From Methylotenera_A sp046594915 (GTDB lineage: Bacteria > Pseudomonadota > Gammaproteobacteria > Burkholderiales > Methylophilaceae), in assembly GCA_046594915.1 (NCBI GenBank), contig JBKJRC010000014.1:124001-188000 (forward strand): DNA of 64,000 nt. The letters run 5' to 3'. Position 1 is the stretch's first letter, and each line of letters begins with the position of its first letter. Below are positions 35,173 through 42,719 of this stretch, in pieces. The notes beneath the pieces were generated by a model that was given only the letters and a program-made list of their open reading frames with translations, was not told the DNA's origin and searched no databases. The position numbers and the translations under genes were made by a program.

Positions 35173-35973
35173 GTGATTTTACTTTTTGGTGATGTCCACG
35201 GCAATTTTGGCCACGTGCTTCCGGCGGTGATTGCTGAAAAGCCGGCCGCCATCATTTTCTTGGGGGATCTGCAGGCGCAGAAGCCGTTAGAAAAAGAGTT
35301 GGCTAACGTGATGGGATTGACTGAGGTTTATTGGATTCCTGGCAATCACGACACTGACAGTAAATCTGATTACGAAAACCTGTTTAATTCGGCACTAAGC
35401 GATCGTAATTTGAATGGAAAAGTAACCGAAATTGATGGACTAAAGGTGGCTGGACTAGGTGGAGTTTTTCGCTCAGCAGTGTGGTATCCACGTGACGACC
35501 CAGAAGCGGCGCCACTTTTTGACAATTATGATGCTTATATTGAAAGCGAACTGGAAGCTGAGCGCTTTAAAGAATTCCGCCGACTTAAAAAAGCTAGCTT
35601 AGAGCCTGATGGCCTGCCCTCTCCGGCGCTGATTGGTAAAGCTCTGACGCATAAAAGCACAATTTTTTACGAAGATTGGCTAAATCTATATGGTCAACGC
35701 GCCGATATTTTAGTCACGCATGAAGCACCTAGTTGCCATCGATATGGTTTTGTTGGGATTGATGTTTTAGCGCAGTCAATGCAGGTTAAATACAGCTTTC
35801 ACGGCCATCATCACGACAGGCTCAACTATGAAAAGGACCATGAACGCCTAGGTTTTAGTGCCCACGGCGTGGGGTTTTGCGGCGTTAGTGACATGTACGG
35901 TGGAATGATCACGGCTGGGGATTTTGATGATCTTAGAATGCGCTTTAATGAACAAAGAAGTCAGGACGAATGA
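35173..35973 (+). CDS. Calcineurin-like metallophosphoesterase, copy 2
   Basis: A 266-residue metallophosphoesterase. It has FGDVHGNFG (DxH), IFLGDLQA (GD), IPGNHDTD (GNHD), VTHEAPS and FHGHHHDR (GHxH), all metal ligands intact. It differs from copy 1 in having a long insertion (about residues 95-165). The start is GTG 35173 after AAAGGATGAAA. The stop overlaps the next start (ATGA). Family members hydrolyse phosphoesters, including nucleotides and nucleic-acid ends; the substrate here is unknown. It belongs to the phosphatase/nuclease cluster. Confidence 0.88.
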   Translation: MILLFGDVHGNFGHVLPAVIAEKPAAIIFLGDLQAQKPLEKELANVMGLTEVYWIPGNHDTDSKSDYENLFNSALSDRNLNGKVTEIDGLKVAGLGGVFRSAVWYPRDDPEAAPLFDNYDAYIESELEAERFKEFRRLKKASLEPDGLPSPALIGKALTHKSTIFYEDWLNLYGQRADILVTHEAPSCHRYGFVGIDVLAQSMQVKYSFHGHHHDRLNYEKDHERLGFSAHGVGFCGVSDMYGGMITAGDFDDLRMRFNEQRSQDE

Positions 35974-36449
35974 TGGCAGAAGAATATCCAAACTACGATG
36001 AATTATTGTCTCAGTTGAGCCCTTATATTCGAGCGAAAATCCCAGCGACGTTAGATCAAGTAATTAAATTAAACAGAAACCATTACAAGCTTCGCTTAAC
36101 AAAAGATGAAGAGATTTTCGACTTACACAACAGAATCAGCCCGTACCCTGAGAAAGACATTATCGATAACTGGAATCTCATCACACTGGAAAGGCCGCGG
36201 GGGAATCTCGTTTTTTTGTTAGGCGAAGTGAGACGAAAAAATGGCTGCCCTCGTATTTCTAGCGATGTAACTGGCATTGATCTTGATCGTGGTTTTTTAA
36301 CAACGATATCTGGTTCTCTTTATAAACTGGGAAACCCTAAAAATGCGCCACCTACTGAGCTAGAGCTTTACTTGGTTTGCAGAACGTTTCATTCCTGGCG
36401 ATTGGGTGCTGAATTGGGTGTGCCCCTTTATATAACTCAATACCATTAG
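35970..36449 (+). CDS. Unrecognised small protein, family U copy 1
   Basis: A 159-residue protein with no domain I recognise. It shares its whole layout with the proteins at 36458-36919 and 39092-39553: an N-terminal IPATLDQVIKLNRN helix with conserved L(R/L)L-E-I-LH, a central IIDNWNLITLERP strand, then LLGEVR and a C-terminal T.SGSLYKLG...PPTELELYLVCRTFHSW.LG.ELGVP. The conserved strand-rich C-terminus suggests a small globular cytosolic protein. It is translationally coupled to the metallophosphoesterase (ATGATG overlaps its stop). Repetition next to HAD and exonuclease genes points to a partner or substrate-recognition role (inference). Confidence 0.75.
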   Translation: MMAEEYPNYDELLSQLSPYIRAKIPATLDQVIKLNRNHYKLRLTKDEEIFDLHNRISPYPEKDIIDNWNLITLERPRGNLVFLLGEVRRKNGCPRISSDVTGIDLDRGFLTTISGSLYKLGNPKNAPPTELELYLVCRTFHSWRLGAELGVPLYITQYH

Positions 36450-36457
36450 AGAAAAAT

Positions 36458-36919
36458 ATGATGGATGAGCATATAAAAGATGGGAATGAAGACCAGTTGG
36501 CATCAGCGATTGAGGCATTAAGGCCTAAAAATTTGGATGACATCATACGGAAAAATCGAGATAAGCTAAAACTGCTTTTGGCTAACGAAACAGACATTCA
36601 AAATCTGCATTCAGACATTGATGCAAGCAATCCAAAGGACATCTTTGATGACTGGAGCTTAATCGCATTTGTTACAAAGGATAAAACCTATCTGAGGTTA
36701 ATCGGTGAAGCTAGAAGCTGTAAAAAGACAAAAATGACCAGCATCATTTTGAAGACCGATATGAGACAAAAAGTTGTAAGTACATTGTCTGGCAACCTTT
36801 ATCAATTAGGCACACCCAATATTGGTGAGCCGGATCTCCATCAACGGATTTTTATCTGTACATTTTTGCATGATATTTGGTTAGGTCCTTCTTTTGGCGT
36901 CCCGGAATTTTTCTATTAG
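36458..36919 (+). CDS. Unrecognised small protein, family U copy 2
   Basis: A 153-residue paralogue of the protein just upstream (8-bp gap). It keeps IEALRPKNLDDIIRKNRDKLKL, DDWSLIAF, LIGEAR, STLSGNLYQLGTPNIGEPDL and the end GVPEFF. The start is ATGATGGATG; the first ATG is used. It most resembles copy 3 at 39092 in its N-terminal half (KNLDDIIRKNR and KSLNDIIRKNR). No catalytic motif is evident. It is probably cotranscribed from 35173 onward. Confidence 0.75.
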   Translation: MMDEHIKDGNEDQLASAIEALRPKNLDDIIRKNRDKLKLLLANETDIQNLHSDIDASNPKDIFDDWSLIAFVTKDKTYLRLIGEARSCKKTKMTSIILKTDMRQKVVSTLSGNLYQLGTPNIGEPDLHQRIFICTFLHDIWLGPSFGVPEFFY

Positions 36920-36927
36920 AAGATTCA

Positions 36928-36963
36928 ATGAAAGTCGATGAATTAATTATGAAGAATGACTAA
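36928..36963 (+). CDS. Possible 11-codon leader frame of HAD copy 2
   Basis: ATG 36928 to TAA 36963 encodes MKVDELIMKND. Its stop overlaps the next start (TAATG), a typical translational-coupling arrangement, and HAD copy 2 has no ribosome-binding site of its own. The first residues resemble the start of the protein at 39602 (MKVKDLIL), so it may be the stump of a lost copy of that gene. Confidence 0.35.
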   Translation: MKVDELIMKND

Positions 36964-37442
36964 TGTTTGTTTTTCTGGATTTTGACGGTGTTTTACATCC
37001 ATTTAATGTCAGGTTCAATGATGATTTAGAGCTGGCGCTTGAATGCAATGAAAAAAGTTTGCACCTCTTTTGTTGGGCACCGATTTTAGAAGGCATCCTA
37101 GAGGAAGTTGATCCTGAACGCCATATCAAGATCATCTTATCGACGACATGGGCTCATAGATACGGCTGGGAAGATGCCTCTAAACGACTGACACCTAACC
37201 TTGAGACAAGGGTTGTTGCTAGAACCAATGGATACAATCGGCCTAGAGGCCTTCAAATCTTGAAGTGCGTCGAAGACATGAATATTGCTGACCACCAATG
37301 GCTGGCAATTGATGATGATGATTATTTATGGCCGACACATCTACTCGATAAGTTGATCAAGACTGATGAAAATTTAGGATTATCTGAAATATCAACACAG
37401 CAGCTTTTAAGGCTAAAACTAAAAGAATTGTTGCTTCTATAA
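36963..37442 (+). CDS. HAD phosphatase of the RNA-repair (SAK) type, copy 2
   Basis: A 159-residue HAD protein closely related to copy 1 along its full length. Motif I is FLDFDGVLHP, motif II IILSTTW and motif IV AIDDDDYLWP. Both proteins share the HLFCWAPILEGIL and RYGW segments, not seen in copies 3 and 4. The C-terminus ends with LLRLKLKELLLL, as in copy 1. It is likely a phosphatase of nucleic-acid or nucleotide phosphates (family-based inference). It follows family U copies 1 and 2 and precedes two exonucleases. Confidence 0.82.
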   Translation: MFVFLDFDGVLHPFNVRFNDDLELALECNEKSLHLFCWAPILEGILEEVDPERHIKIILSTTWAHRYGWEDASKRLTPNLETRVVARTNGYNRPRGLQILKCVEDMNIADHQWLAIDDDDYLWPTHLLDKLIKTDENLGLSEISTQQLLRLKLKELLLL

Positions 37443-37509
37443 CTATTTTTTGAAACAAATGTTGCTGAATCATTAGTTGCACTACCAAAATTGAGAGGAA
37501 AAAGTTGCA

Positions 37510-38058
37510 ATGTCAGGCAATCAATATAAAAAAGTAGTCGTGATTGATTTAGAGGCCACATGCTGGGATACACCAGAAGAAGAAACAGCAAACAAATCAG
37601 AAATAATTGAGATTGGCGTATGTGTGCTCAATTACGCCACGGGTGAGATCACAAAACCTGCTGGTTTAATCATTAAGCCGCGCGAATCAACGATCAGCCC
37701 TTTCTGTGAAAAGCTAACATCGATCACGCAAGAAATGGTTAACGAAGGAATGAGCTTCGAGACCGGTCTGAATATATTGAAGTTTGAATATGCCGTTGGC
37801 AGCAGAGTCATTGCGGCTTTTGGCAATTATGACCAGTCAATGCTTAATCGCCAATGCGCTGATTACGGTATTAATCCGCCTTTTGGCCCGACCTACCTGA
37901 ATATTTCCGCAATGGCTAAATTGAAGCTAAAAACCAGTGGCCGACTTAGTTTAGAAGAAACAATGGCTGGTTTTGGAATATCGTTTGAAGGAAGACCCCA
38001 CCGCGGGGTCGATGACGCAGTGCAGGCTGCCAGAGTGTTATGGGAAATTATCAAATAG
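37510..38058 (+). CDS. DEDDh 3'-5' exonuclease, copy 1
   Basis: A 182-residue DEDDh exonuclease. ExoI is VIDLEAT (D-E), ExoII is the GNYDQ aspartate near residue 105, and ExoIII is PHRGVDDAVQAA (H-x4-D). The CW after DLEAT and the SEIIEIGVCVL strand resemble the ERI1/KapD group of RNA-directed 3' exonucleases, so RNA is the likelier substrate. It has a GAGG ribosome-binding site. The next gene is a tandem duplicate of the same length. The last 60 bp of both genes are nearly identical in DNA. Confidence 0.88.
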   Translation: MSGNQYKKVVVIDLEATCWDTPEEETANKSEIIEIGVCVLNYATGEITKPAGLIIKPRESTISPFCEKLTSITQEMVNEGMSFETGLNILKFEYAVGSRVIAAFGNYDQSMLNRQCADYGINPPFGPTYLNISAMAKLKLKTSGRLSLEETMAGFGISFEGRPHRGVDDAVQAARVLWEIIK

Positions 38059-38082
38059 GTTTAAAAATTAAGGAAATATCGT

Positions 38083-38631
38083 ATGCCAAACAATAATTAC
38101 AGTGAAGTCATCGTAGTCGATCTAGAAGCTACCTGCTGGAACACGGCAGAAGAAAAGGCTGCTAACACGTCTGAAATTATTGAGATTGGTGTTTGCGTGC
38201 TGAACGTTCTCACCGGTGAAATTACAAAGCCTGCTGGGTTAATTATAAAGCCGCAACAGTCCAAAATCAGCCCATTTTGTGAAGAGCTAACCACTATTAC
38301 GCAGGCGATGGTAGATGAAGGCATGGGATTTGAAGATGCTCTCGCTATTTTAAGAACTGATTATGGCGTGGGCAACAGAATGATGGCCGCTTATGGCAAT
38401 TACGATAAAACCATGCTGACACGTCAATGCGCAAATTTTGGTATTAAACCAATGTTTGGTCCAACTTATATCAATATTTCAGCCTTGGCCACATTGAAGC
38501 TAAAAGCCAACAAACGGGTTGGGTTAAAAAGCGCGTTAAATAGATTGGGATTAAAGTTTGTTGGCACGCCTCATCGCGGGGTCGATGACGCAGTGCAGGC
38601 CGCCAGAGTACTCTGGGAACTCATCAAATGA
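38083..38631 (+). CDS. DEDDh 3'-5' exonuclease, copy 2
   Basis: A 182-residue tandem paralogue of the preceding exonuclease. All acidic residues and the histidine are conserved (VVDLEAT, GNYDKT, PHRGVDDAVQAA). Divergence is concentrated in the helix after ExoI and the region before ExoIII. The stop overlaps the start of HAD copy 3 (ATGA), coupling a nuclease with a phosphatase. A 17-residue stump of a third copy remains at 35088. Substrate preference for RNA is inferred from resemblance to ERI1/KapD-type enzymes. Confidence 0.88.
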   Translation: MPNNNYSEVIVVDLEATCWNTAEEKAANTSEIIEIGVCVLNVLTGEITKPAGLIIKPQQSKISPFCEELTTITQAMVDEGMGFEDALAILRTDYGVGNRMMAAYGNYDKTMLTRQCANFGIKPMFGPTYINISALATLKLKANKRVGLKSALNRLGLKFVGTPHRGVDDAVQAARVLWELIK

Positions 38632-39095
38632 TTGTGTTGTTTCTGGATTTTGATGGTGTGACGCACACTTTTTTTCCGCGAGAAGGCTTAACTGATAAGG
38701 AAAATCAGTTGTTTTACTTTCTTCCTAAGATTGAAGAAGTCTTGCGAGAATTTGCAGAGGTTAAGGTGGTGATATCAAGTTCATGGAGATTGTTGGCATA
38801 TTCGCTTGATGATTTGCGTTTGAATTTTTCTGAAGACCTCCGGGAGCGCGTCATTGGTGTAACACCAGAAATAAAGCTGAACGCACCTATTGACTGGGAA
38901 GGATGCAGGCAACGAGAGGTCGAGTTGTATTTAAGCCAAAACAAACTCGAAGGCACGCCCTGGCTGGCATTGGATGATGTAAAGGAAAACTATCTGCCTG
39001 ACGCTAATTTGCTTCTTTGCAAAGACAAATTTGACGACGCTGAGGCACAGCAACTACGAGAAATGCTAACTAAACTGCGCACTAGGGAAATATGA
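38628..39095 (+). CDS. HAD phosphatase of the RNA-repair (SAK) type, copy 3
   Basis: A 155-residue HAD protein. Motif I is FLDFDGVTHT, motif II VVISSSWR and motif IV ALDDVKEN. SSSWR and the following LRERVIGVTPEI match the HAD domain of RNA-repair 'Swiss Army Knife' proteins well. It is more divergent from copies 1 and 2 than they are from each other. It overlaps exonuclease copy 2 upstream and family U copy 3 downstream by four bases each, so exonuclease, HAD and U are translated as one coupled unit. Confidence 0.82.
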   Translation: MIVLFLDFDGVTHTFFPREGLTDKENQLFYFLPKIEEVLREFAEVKVVISSSWRLLAYSLDDLRLNFSEDLRERVIGVTPEIKLNAPIDWEGCRQREVELYLSQNKLEGTPWLALDDVKENYLPDANLLLCKDKFDDAEAQQLREMLTKLRTREI

Positions 39096-39553
39096 TGAAC
39101 GACAGTGAATTATCAACTGCACTTGAGGCAATGATACCGAAGTCCTTAAATGACATTATCAGGAAAAATCGAGAGCTCGTTCAGCTGCGCTTAGCAAACG
39201 AAGCCGATATTTTAAAATTACAGTCAGAGATACATGAAGTTAACCGAGTGTTTATCTTGGACAACTGGAACCTGATCGCATTTGATCGACCTGGTGCTAC
39301 TACAATCCATTTAATAGGTGATGTCAGGGGCGAAAGTGAGCCAAGAATCACCAATCTCATTCGAGCAATCGACATGAAACGTCAGTTGTTATTGACGAAT
39401 TCGGGCAACCTATACCAAATGGGGACCAATAACGACGGGGAACCAAACACAGAAAAGCTTTATTTGATTTGCGCCTATATGCATCAATGGGGCATCGGGC
39501 ATGAGCTTGGTGTGCCGCATTTTTTTATTAAAGAATTGTATAAAAGTCGGTGA
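39092..39553 (+). CDS. Unrecognised small protein, family U copy 3
   Basis: A 153-residue member of the same unknown family as 35970 and 36458. It keeps MIPKSLNDIIRKNRELVQLRLANE, LDNWNLIAFDRPG, LIGDVRGES, NSGNLYQMGTNNDGEPNTEKLYLICAYMHQWGIGHELGVPHFF. The start ATGATG overlaps the HAD copy 3 stop. Three copies in 4 kb, twice directly adjacent to HAD or metallophosphoesterase genes, suggest a functional link with these phosphatases. No known domain is recognised. Confidence 0.75.
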   Translation: MMNDSELSTALEAMIPKSLNDIIRKNRELVQLRLANEADILKLQSEIHEVNRVFILDNWNLIAFDRPGATTIHLIGDVRGESEPRITNLIRAIDMKRQLLLTNSGNLYQMGTNNDGEPNTEKLYLICAYMHQWGIGHELGVPHFFIKELYKSR

Positions 39554-39601
39554 GCCAAAAAACCAGTAATGCACTAGATACTTAAGAATGGGGCAACAAT
39601 C

Positions 39602-39862
39602 ATGAAAGTTAAGGACCTGATTTTAGAACTGCAAAAGCATAATCAAGAGGCCGAAGTAGTGGTTGACGGTTATGAAATGGGCGTTAGCGATGTGCGAAAA
39701 ATCGTCGCAACAGTAATTTTTCAAAATGAAAATCGCCCCTACTGGCACGGTCGGTTTGAAACAACTGAACCATACATTTATTCAGTTAAAAACGCTAAGC
39801 CTATTAATGCGGTTTACCTGCCCCGCTTAGATCACGAGAACGCAAGTTGTGACTACGACTGA
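39602..39862 (+). CDS. Unrecognised 86-residue protein
   Basis: A small protein starting MKVKDLILELQKHNQEAEVVVDGYEMG. The N-terminal pattern (V.DLI..L...n.dAeVvv.gye) resembles small phage and plasmid proteins of unknown role. No catalytic motif is present. It overlaps the next gene by 14 bp. An 11-codon frame before HAD copy 2 has a similar start (MKVDELI), possibly a remnant of a second copy. Confidence 0.7.
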   Translation: MKVKDLILELQKHNQEAEVVVDGYEMGVSDVRKIVATVIFQNENRPYWHGRFETTEPYIYSVKNAKPINAVYLPRLDHENASCDYD

Positions 39863-40307
39863 TTGGAGCATCTGCCCTCATTGTGGCCGCAGAAGCTTTC
39901 AAATTCCTAATAAATGTCGGCGTGAGGCTTGTGGTTTGCAGTTGCACGATATTGCTGAAAAGATTGGTTTCTTATCATTATGCAACCGCCAAAAAGAACG
40001 CATGAGCAATCTTGAAATTTACGATAGACGTCGCAGAAATACTCTGAAAACGGCAGCAAAAGCGCTTAATAGAAAAATAAAATCGACTAATGAAAATGAC
40101 AGTCAAAGATACGTTATTCGTGTCAGAAAATTAGCCAGCCATATTGTTTTACTGGATGAAATCTCGATGTACCTTAATCCAAATAGACAGTTTTTTTATG
40201 GATACTTAGTCCATAACGAATTAGTGATAGCTGCTAAGCATGTGCGCGATGGTAGTTTTGATGATTATTACAATGAATATTGTGGTTTAACATCGATAAA
40301 CAGTTAA
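39849..40307 (+). CDS. Unrecognised zinc-ribbon-like protein
   Basis: A 152-residue protein starting at GTG 39849 inside the previous gene. It begins with a four-cysteine element, CPHCGRRSFQIPNKCRREAC, typical of a zinc ribbon that could bind nucleic acid. A basic helical segment follows (about residues 45-85, KERMSNLEIYDRRRRNTLKTAAKALNRK split by charges), then an aromatic-rich end (NRQFFYGYLVHNELVIAAKHV). I do not recognise the family. Coupling to the neighbour by a 14-bp overlap suggests shared expression. Confidence 0.7.
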   Translation: MTTTDWSICPHCGRRSFQIPNKCRREACGLQLHDIAEKIGFLSLCNRQKERMSNLEIYDRRRRNTLKTAAKALNRKIKSTNENDSQRYVIRVRKLASHIVLLDEISMYLNPNRQFFYGYLVHNELVIAAKHVRDGSFDDYYNEYCGLTSINS

Positions 40308-40420
40308 TTTAATAAGGCTTTTTACTAAACGCTTCAGTTCAGAAATGCAGCAATAATGAAGAGGATTTAAGTGCTGATTTTTGACCTTTTTTGGTTGAAT
40401 CTTCATGAATTACCACCGGT

Positions 40421-40439
40421 AATTTGAGACTTTTCGTAC
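40421..40439 (+). repeat. Solitary copy of the TGAGACTTTT repeat before HAD copy 4
   Basis: AATTTGAGACTTTTCGTAC and the following bases to about 40456 match the sixth repeat of the array at 42935-42970 (TGAGACTTTTCGTAC, then ATT-CAG-TAAGG). It lies 23 bp before HAD copy 4, while the array itself lies just before the decayed fifth HAD copy. Confidence 0.75.
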
Positions 40440-40461
40440 GGACATTTCAGATAAGGAATCA

Positions 40462-41145
40462 ATGATACTCTTTTTAGATTTTGATGGAGTACTGCATCCA
40501 GACGCAGTATTTCGACCCAGAAATAAGCCTTTAACACTTCGCGGTGAAGGAAGCCTGTTTATGCATGCTGACATTCTAGAAAAAGCGTTAAGTATCCACC
40601 AGGACGTGAAAATAGTGCTTTCGACAAGCTGGGTACGCGAGCTGGGTTTCAATAGAACAGTAAAGAAGATGCCTCCAGAATTAGCAGCTCGTGTTGAAGG
40701 AGCAACTTGGCATAAAGGAATGTTGGCCAATGGAAAAGAAAATGATCCTTTCACATGGATGTCCCGCTATGAGCAGATTGCGTTCCATATAAAGCGTAAT
40801 GGCATTAAGGATTGGCTAGCGATCGATGATCTTCATTCCGGTGAAGAGACATACAAATGGCCATTGGATATGCGTCATCGGTTGGTGCTGACTGATGGCG
40901 TTAAGGGTTTAGGCTGCAAAGATGCGCAGCAAGATTTAGTCAATAAATTATCAAATGAAGCATTGGCAGTTGATGATTCTTATAAAAAATCAGTTAGACA
41001 GTCAGTTTTTAGGGAATCAGTTAAAGACCTTCCTGTAGAAGAGGCAGAAAAAAAAGCCAGTCTATTCCCAGCGTTTGAAAGATTCGATTTCAAGGTTGTT
41101 CGCTCAGGCGAAGACAACCATAAAAACCAAGAAAAGGACGATTGA
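40462..41145 (+). CDS. HAD phosphatase of the RNA-repair (SAK) type, copy 4
   Basis: A 227-residue HAD protein. Motif I is FLDFDGVLHPDAVF, motif II IVLSTSW and motif IV AIDDLHSGEET. It is longer than the other copies because of a charged C-terminal extension (about residues 165-227). The AARVEGATW segment matches the family. A decayed copy with the same N-terminus (RPRNKPL.LRGEGSLFM) lies at 43046. It has its own copy of an iteron-like repeat 23 bp upstream and is followed immediately by an exonuclease starting at TTG. Confidence 0.82.
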   Translation: MILFLDFDGVLHPDAVFRPRNKPLTLRGEGSLFMHADILEKALSIHQDVKIVLSTSWVRELGFNRTVKKMPPELAARVEGATWHKGMLANGKENDPFTWMSRYEQIAFHIKRNGIKDWLAIDDLHSGEETYKWPLDMRHRLVLTDGVKGLGCKDAQQDLVNKLSNEALAVDDSYKKSVRQSVFRESVKDLPVEEAEKKASLFPAFERFDFKVVRSGEDNHKNQEKDD

Positions 41146-41628
41146 TTGTTTATCTATATCGATACAGAATTCACCACTTTGATGGCAAGAATACAAAATA
41201 TTAAGCTGATTTCTTCTGGTTTCATCTCGGAAGATGGCCGGGAGTTTTACTTCGAGTTGCCAAATAATTACAAAGAAGCGGATTGTTCTTACTTTGTGTC
41301 AGAGAGCGTTATACCTCATCTTAACGGTACTGCAGAGGTCGCATTGAGCAGTTTTGATGCTGTAATAAAATTAAAAGAATGGGTTGAAAGTTTTAATGAG
41401 CCTATTACATTTTTAACGGATGCACCCTCTTATGACTGGTTGTTAATAAATGAATTGTTCTATAGGCATGGCGACTATTTTCCAACAAACCTAGCTCATA
41501 CACCCTTGAATGTAGCATCCTTACGCGTGGAAACCTTCATTGAGAAGTATTTTGAAGAGAACCCTGATGCAATACGACATCATGCCATGTGCGATGCACG
41601 AGCCTTGGCTTATGCGTGCAAAGCCTAG
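41146..41628 (+). CDS. DEDDh-type exonuclease, divergent copy 3
   Basis: A 160-residue RNase-T-like fold protein. ExoI is YIDTEFTTL (D-E), ExoII is the Asp in DAPSYDWLLINELF and ExoIII is RHHAMCDARALAYA (H-x4-D). It is shorter than and only distantly related to copies 1 and 2. The frame starts at TTG 41146, directly after the HAD copy 4 stop, without spacing, so reinitiation is likely. It probably trims 3' ends of nucleic acid. The ATG of the next PIN-like gene follows 5 bp after its stop. Confidence 0.78.
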   Translation: MFIYIDTEFTTLMARIQNIKLISSGFISEDGREFYFELPNNYKEADCSYFVSESVIPHLNGTAEVALSSFDAVIKLKEWVESFNEPITFLTDAPSYDWLLINELFYRHGDYFPTNLAHTPLNVASLRVETFIEKYFEENPDAIRHHAMCDARALAYACKA

Positions 41629-41633
41629 TGAAT

Positions 41634-42158
41634 ATGTCTGAACAATTTAAAGTCATCATTGCTGACTCCAGCACTCTAGTGACGCTTGCCAATACTGACA
41701 AATTGAAGTTATTACTATTGCTGCCTGAAAATGTGAGTGTGTTTTTTGCTGACTATGCGGTGCATGATGCGACAATGGGTGGCCGACTTACTTCACATTC
41801 ATGGCTGATAAGGGGATTAATAGCAGAGCATCCTGACAAAATTCAGATTATAGAAACCGATGTATGGAAAATGGTAAAGCGACATGGTGAAATCTATGCA
41901 GTTTATAGCCAAAGCGTTGCTTTACGTAAGATGTACGAGCTTGAAGGCCTTGAGCCACCTAAAGACATTGTTTTACCTACTGACGATTTCATAGCCAACC
42001 TGCTGAGAAATATAATAGAAGAAAAGTCAGAATTAACGACCAAAGTTGTGATGAGCGATCTTAATTTGACTCTTGAAGAAAGTGATCATTCAACGGGAAA
42101 ATTACATTTAATATCCCTTGTTACATTTCTTGAATGGTCAAGCATGCTTACAATTTAA
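41634..42158 (+). CDS. PIN-like protein
   Basis: A 174-residue protein. The N-terminus (IIADSSTLVTLANTDKLKLLLLLPENVSVFFADYAVHDAT) matches strand 1, the first catalytic Asp and helix 1 of PIN domains. The distal PIN acidic residues are less clear (PTDDFIANLL, SDLNLTLEESD). The C-terminus (HLISLVTFLEWSSML) resembles the block at the end of the PIN-like gene at 33510. PIN proteins are metal-dependent RNases. No antitoxin gene is adjacent; it follows an exonuclease gene, so it may be part of the processing cluster rather than a toxin. The start ATG 41634 is chosen over 41589, which lies inside the upstream gene. Confidence 0.6.
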   Translation: MSEQFKVIIADSSTLVTLANTDKLKLLLLLPENVSVFFADYAVHDATMGGRLTSHSWLIRGLIAEHPDKIQIIETDVWKMVKRHGEIYAVYSQSVALRKMYELEGLEPPKDIVLPTDDFIANLLRNIIEEKSELTTKVVMSDLNLTLEESDHSTGKLHLISLVTFLEWSSMLTI

Positions 42159-42200
42159 CTTAAGACTGATCGGCTAGCTTCCGCGCTTCTGTTGATTTAT

Positions 42201-42647
42201 CTAACAATTTTTTGCGCCTTCATCAACAATGTCCACTACTAAATATAACTGTATAAAAGTACCTTCCATGAGATCGCTTTTATCAATGGATTTAAAATAG
42301 GATCTGGTCAATTCAGCACACTCAGAAAACGCCTCAGAGGCTAGTTTGAAACCAAGGGCCGCATCTAAGTATTGAGCCTTTTTAGTAGCTTGGTTAAGCT
42401 CAATCATGGCTTCGTGAGAGTTTTTATAACCGTTCATCAGCTGCAAAACCGCTTTACTTTCTTCGATTCGAGAAAACAAATAATTTACTTTAGAAAATTC
42501 AGGCACCAAACCAGCTTTTATAGCGGCATCTCGACTGTTAATAAATTCTTGGAGATAATCTGAAATGATTTTAGTTTTTTTATCGCGCTCAATAATTGCA
42601 TTTCTTAATTCATCACTTAGCTCTGATCCGGCTTCTGCTGACTCCAT
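42201..42647 (-). CDS. Hypothetical helical protein
   Basis: A 148-residue, highly charged, probably all-helical protein (MESAEAGSELSDELRNAIIERDKKTK...). It has no signal peptide, membrane segment or motif I recognise. It is on the opposite strand to the phosphatase/nuclease cluster and reads away from the TGAGACTTTT repeat array, whose first copy lies 73 bp upstream. The array could therefore control it. Confidence 0.6.
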   Translation of the reverse strand: MESAEAGSELSDELRNAIIERDKKTKIISDYLQEFINSRDAAIKAGLVPEFSKVNYLFSRIEESKAVLQLMNGYKNSHEAMIELNQATKKAQYLDAALGFKLASEAFSECAELTRSYFKSIDKSDLMEGTFIQLYLVVDIVDEGAKNC

Positions 42648-42719
42648 TTTTTACTACTTCTTGTTTTTTAATAATTGATAATTAAACGAGTGCAGCTCAA
42701 TAAACCGCGCCCCACCGTT

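Noticed and set aside
41589..41633. Upstream start for the PIN-like protein
   Set aside because: It lies within the end of the exonuclease gene and adds 15 residues unrelated to PIN proteins; ATG 41634 begins just before the conserved first strand.
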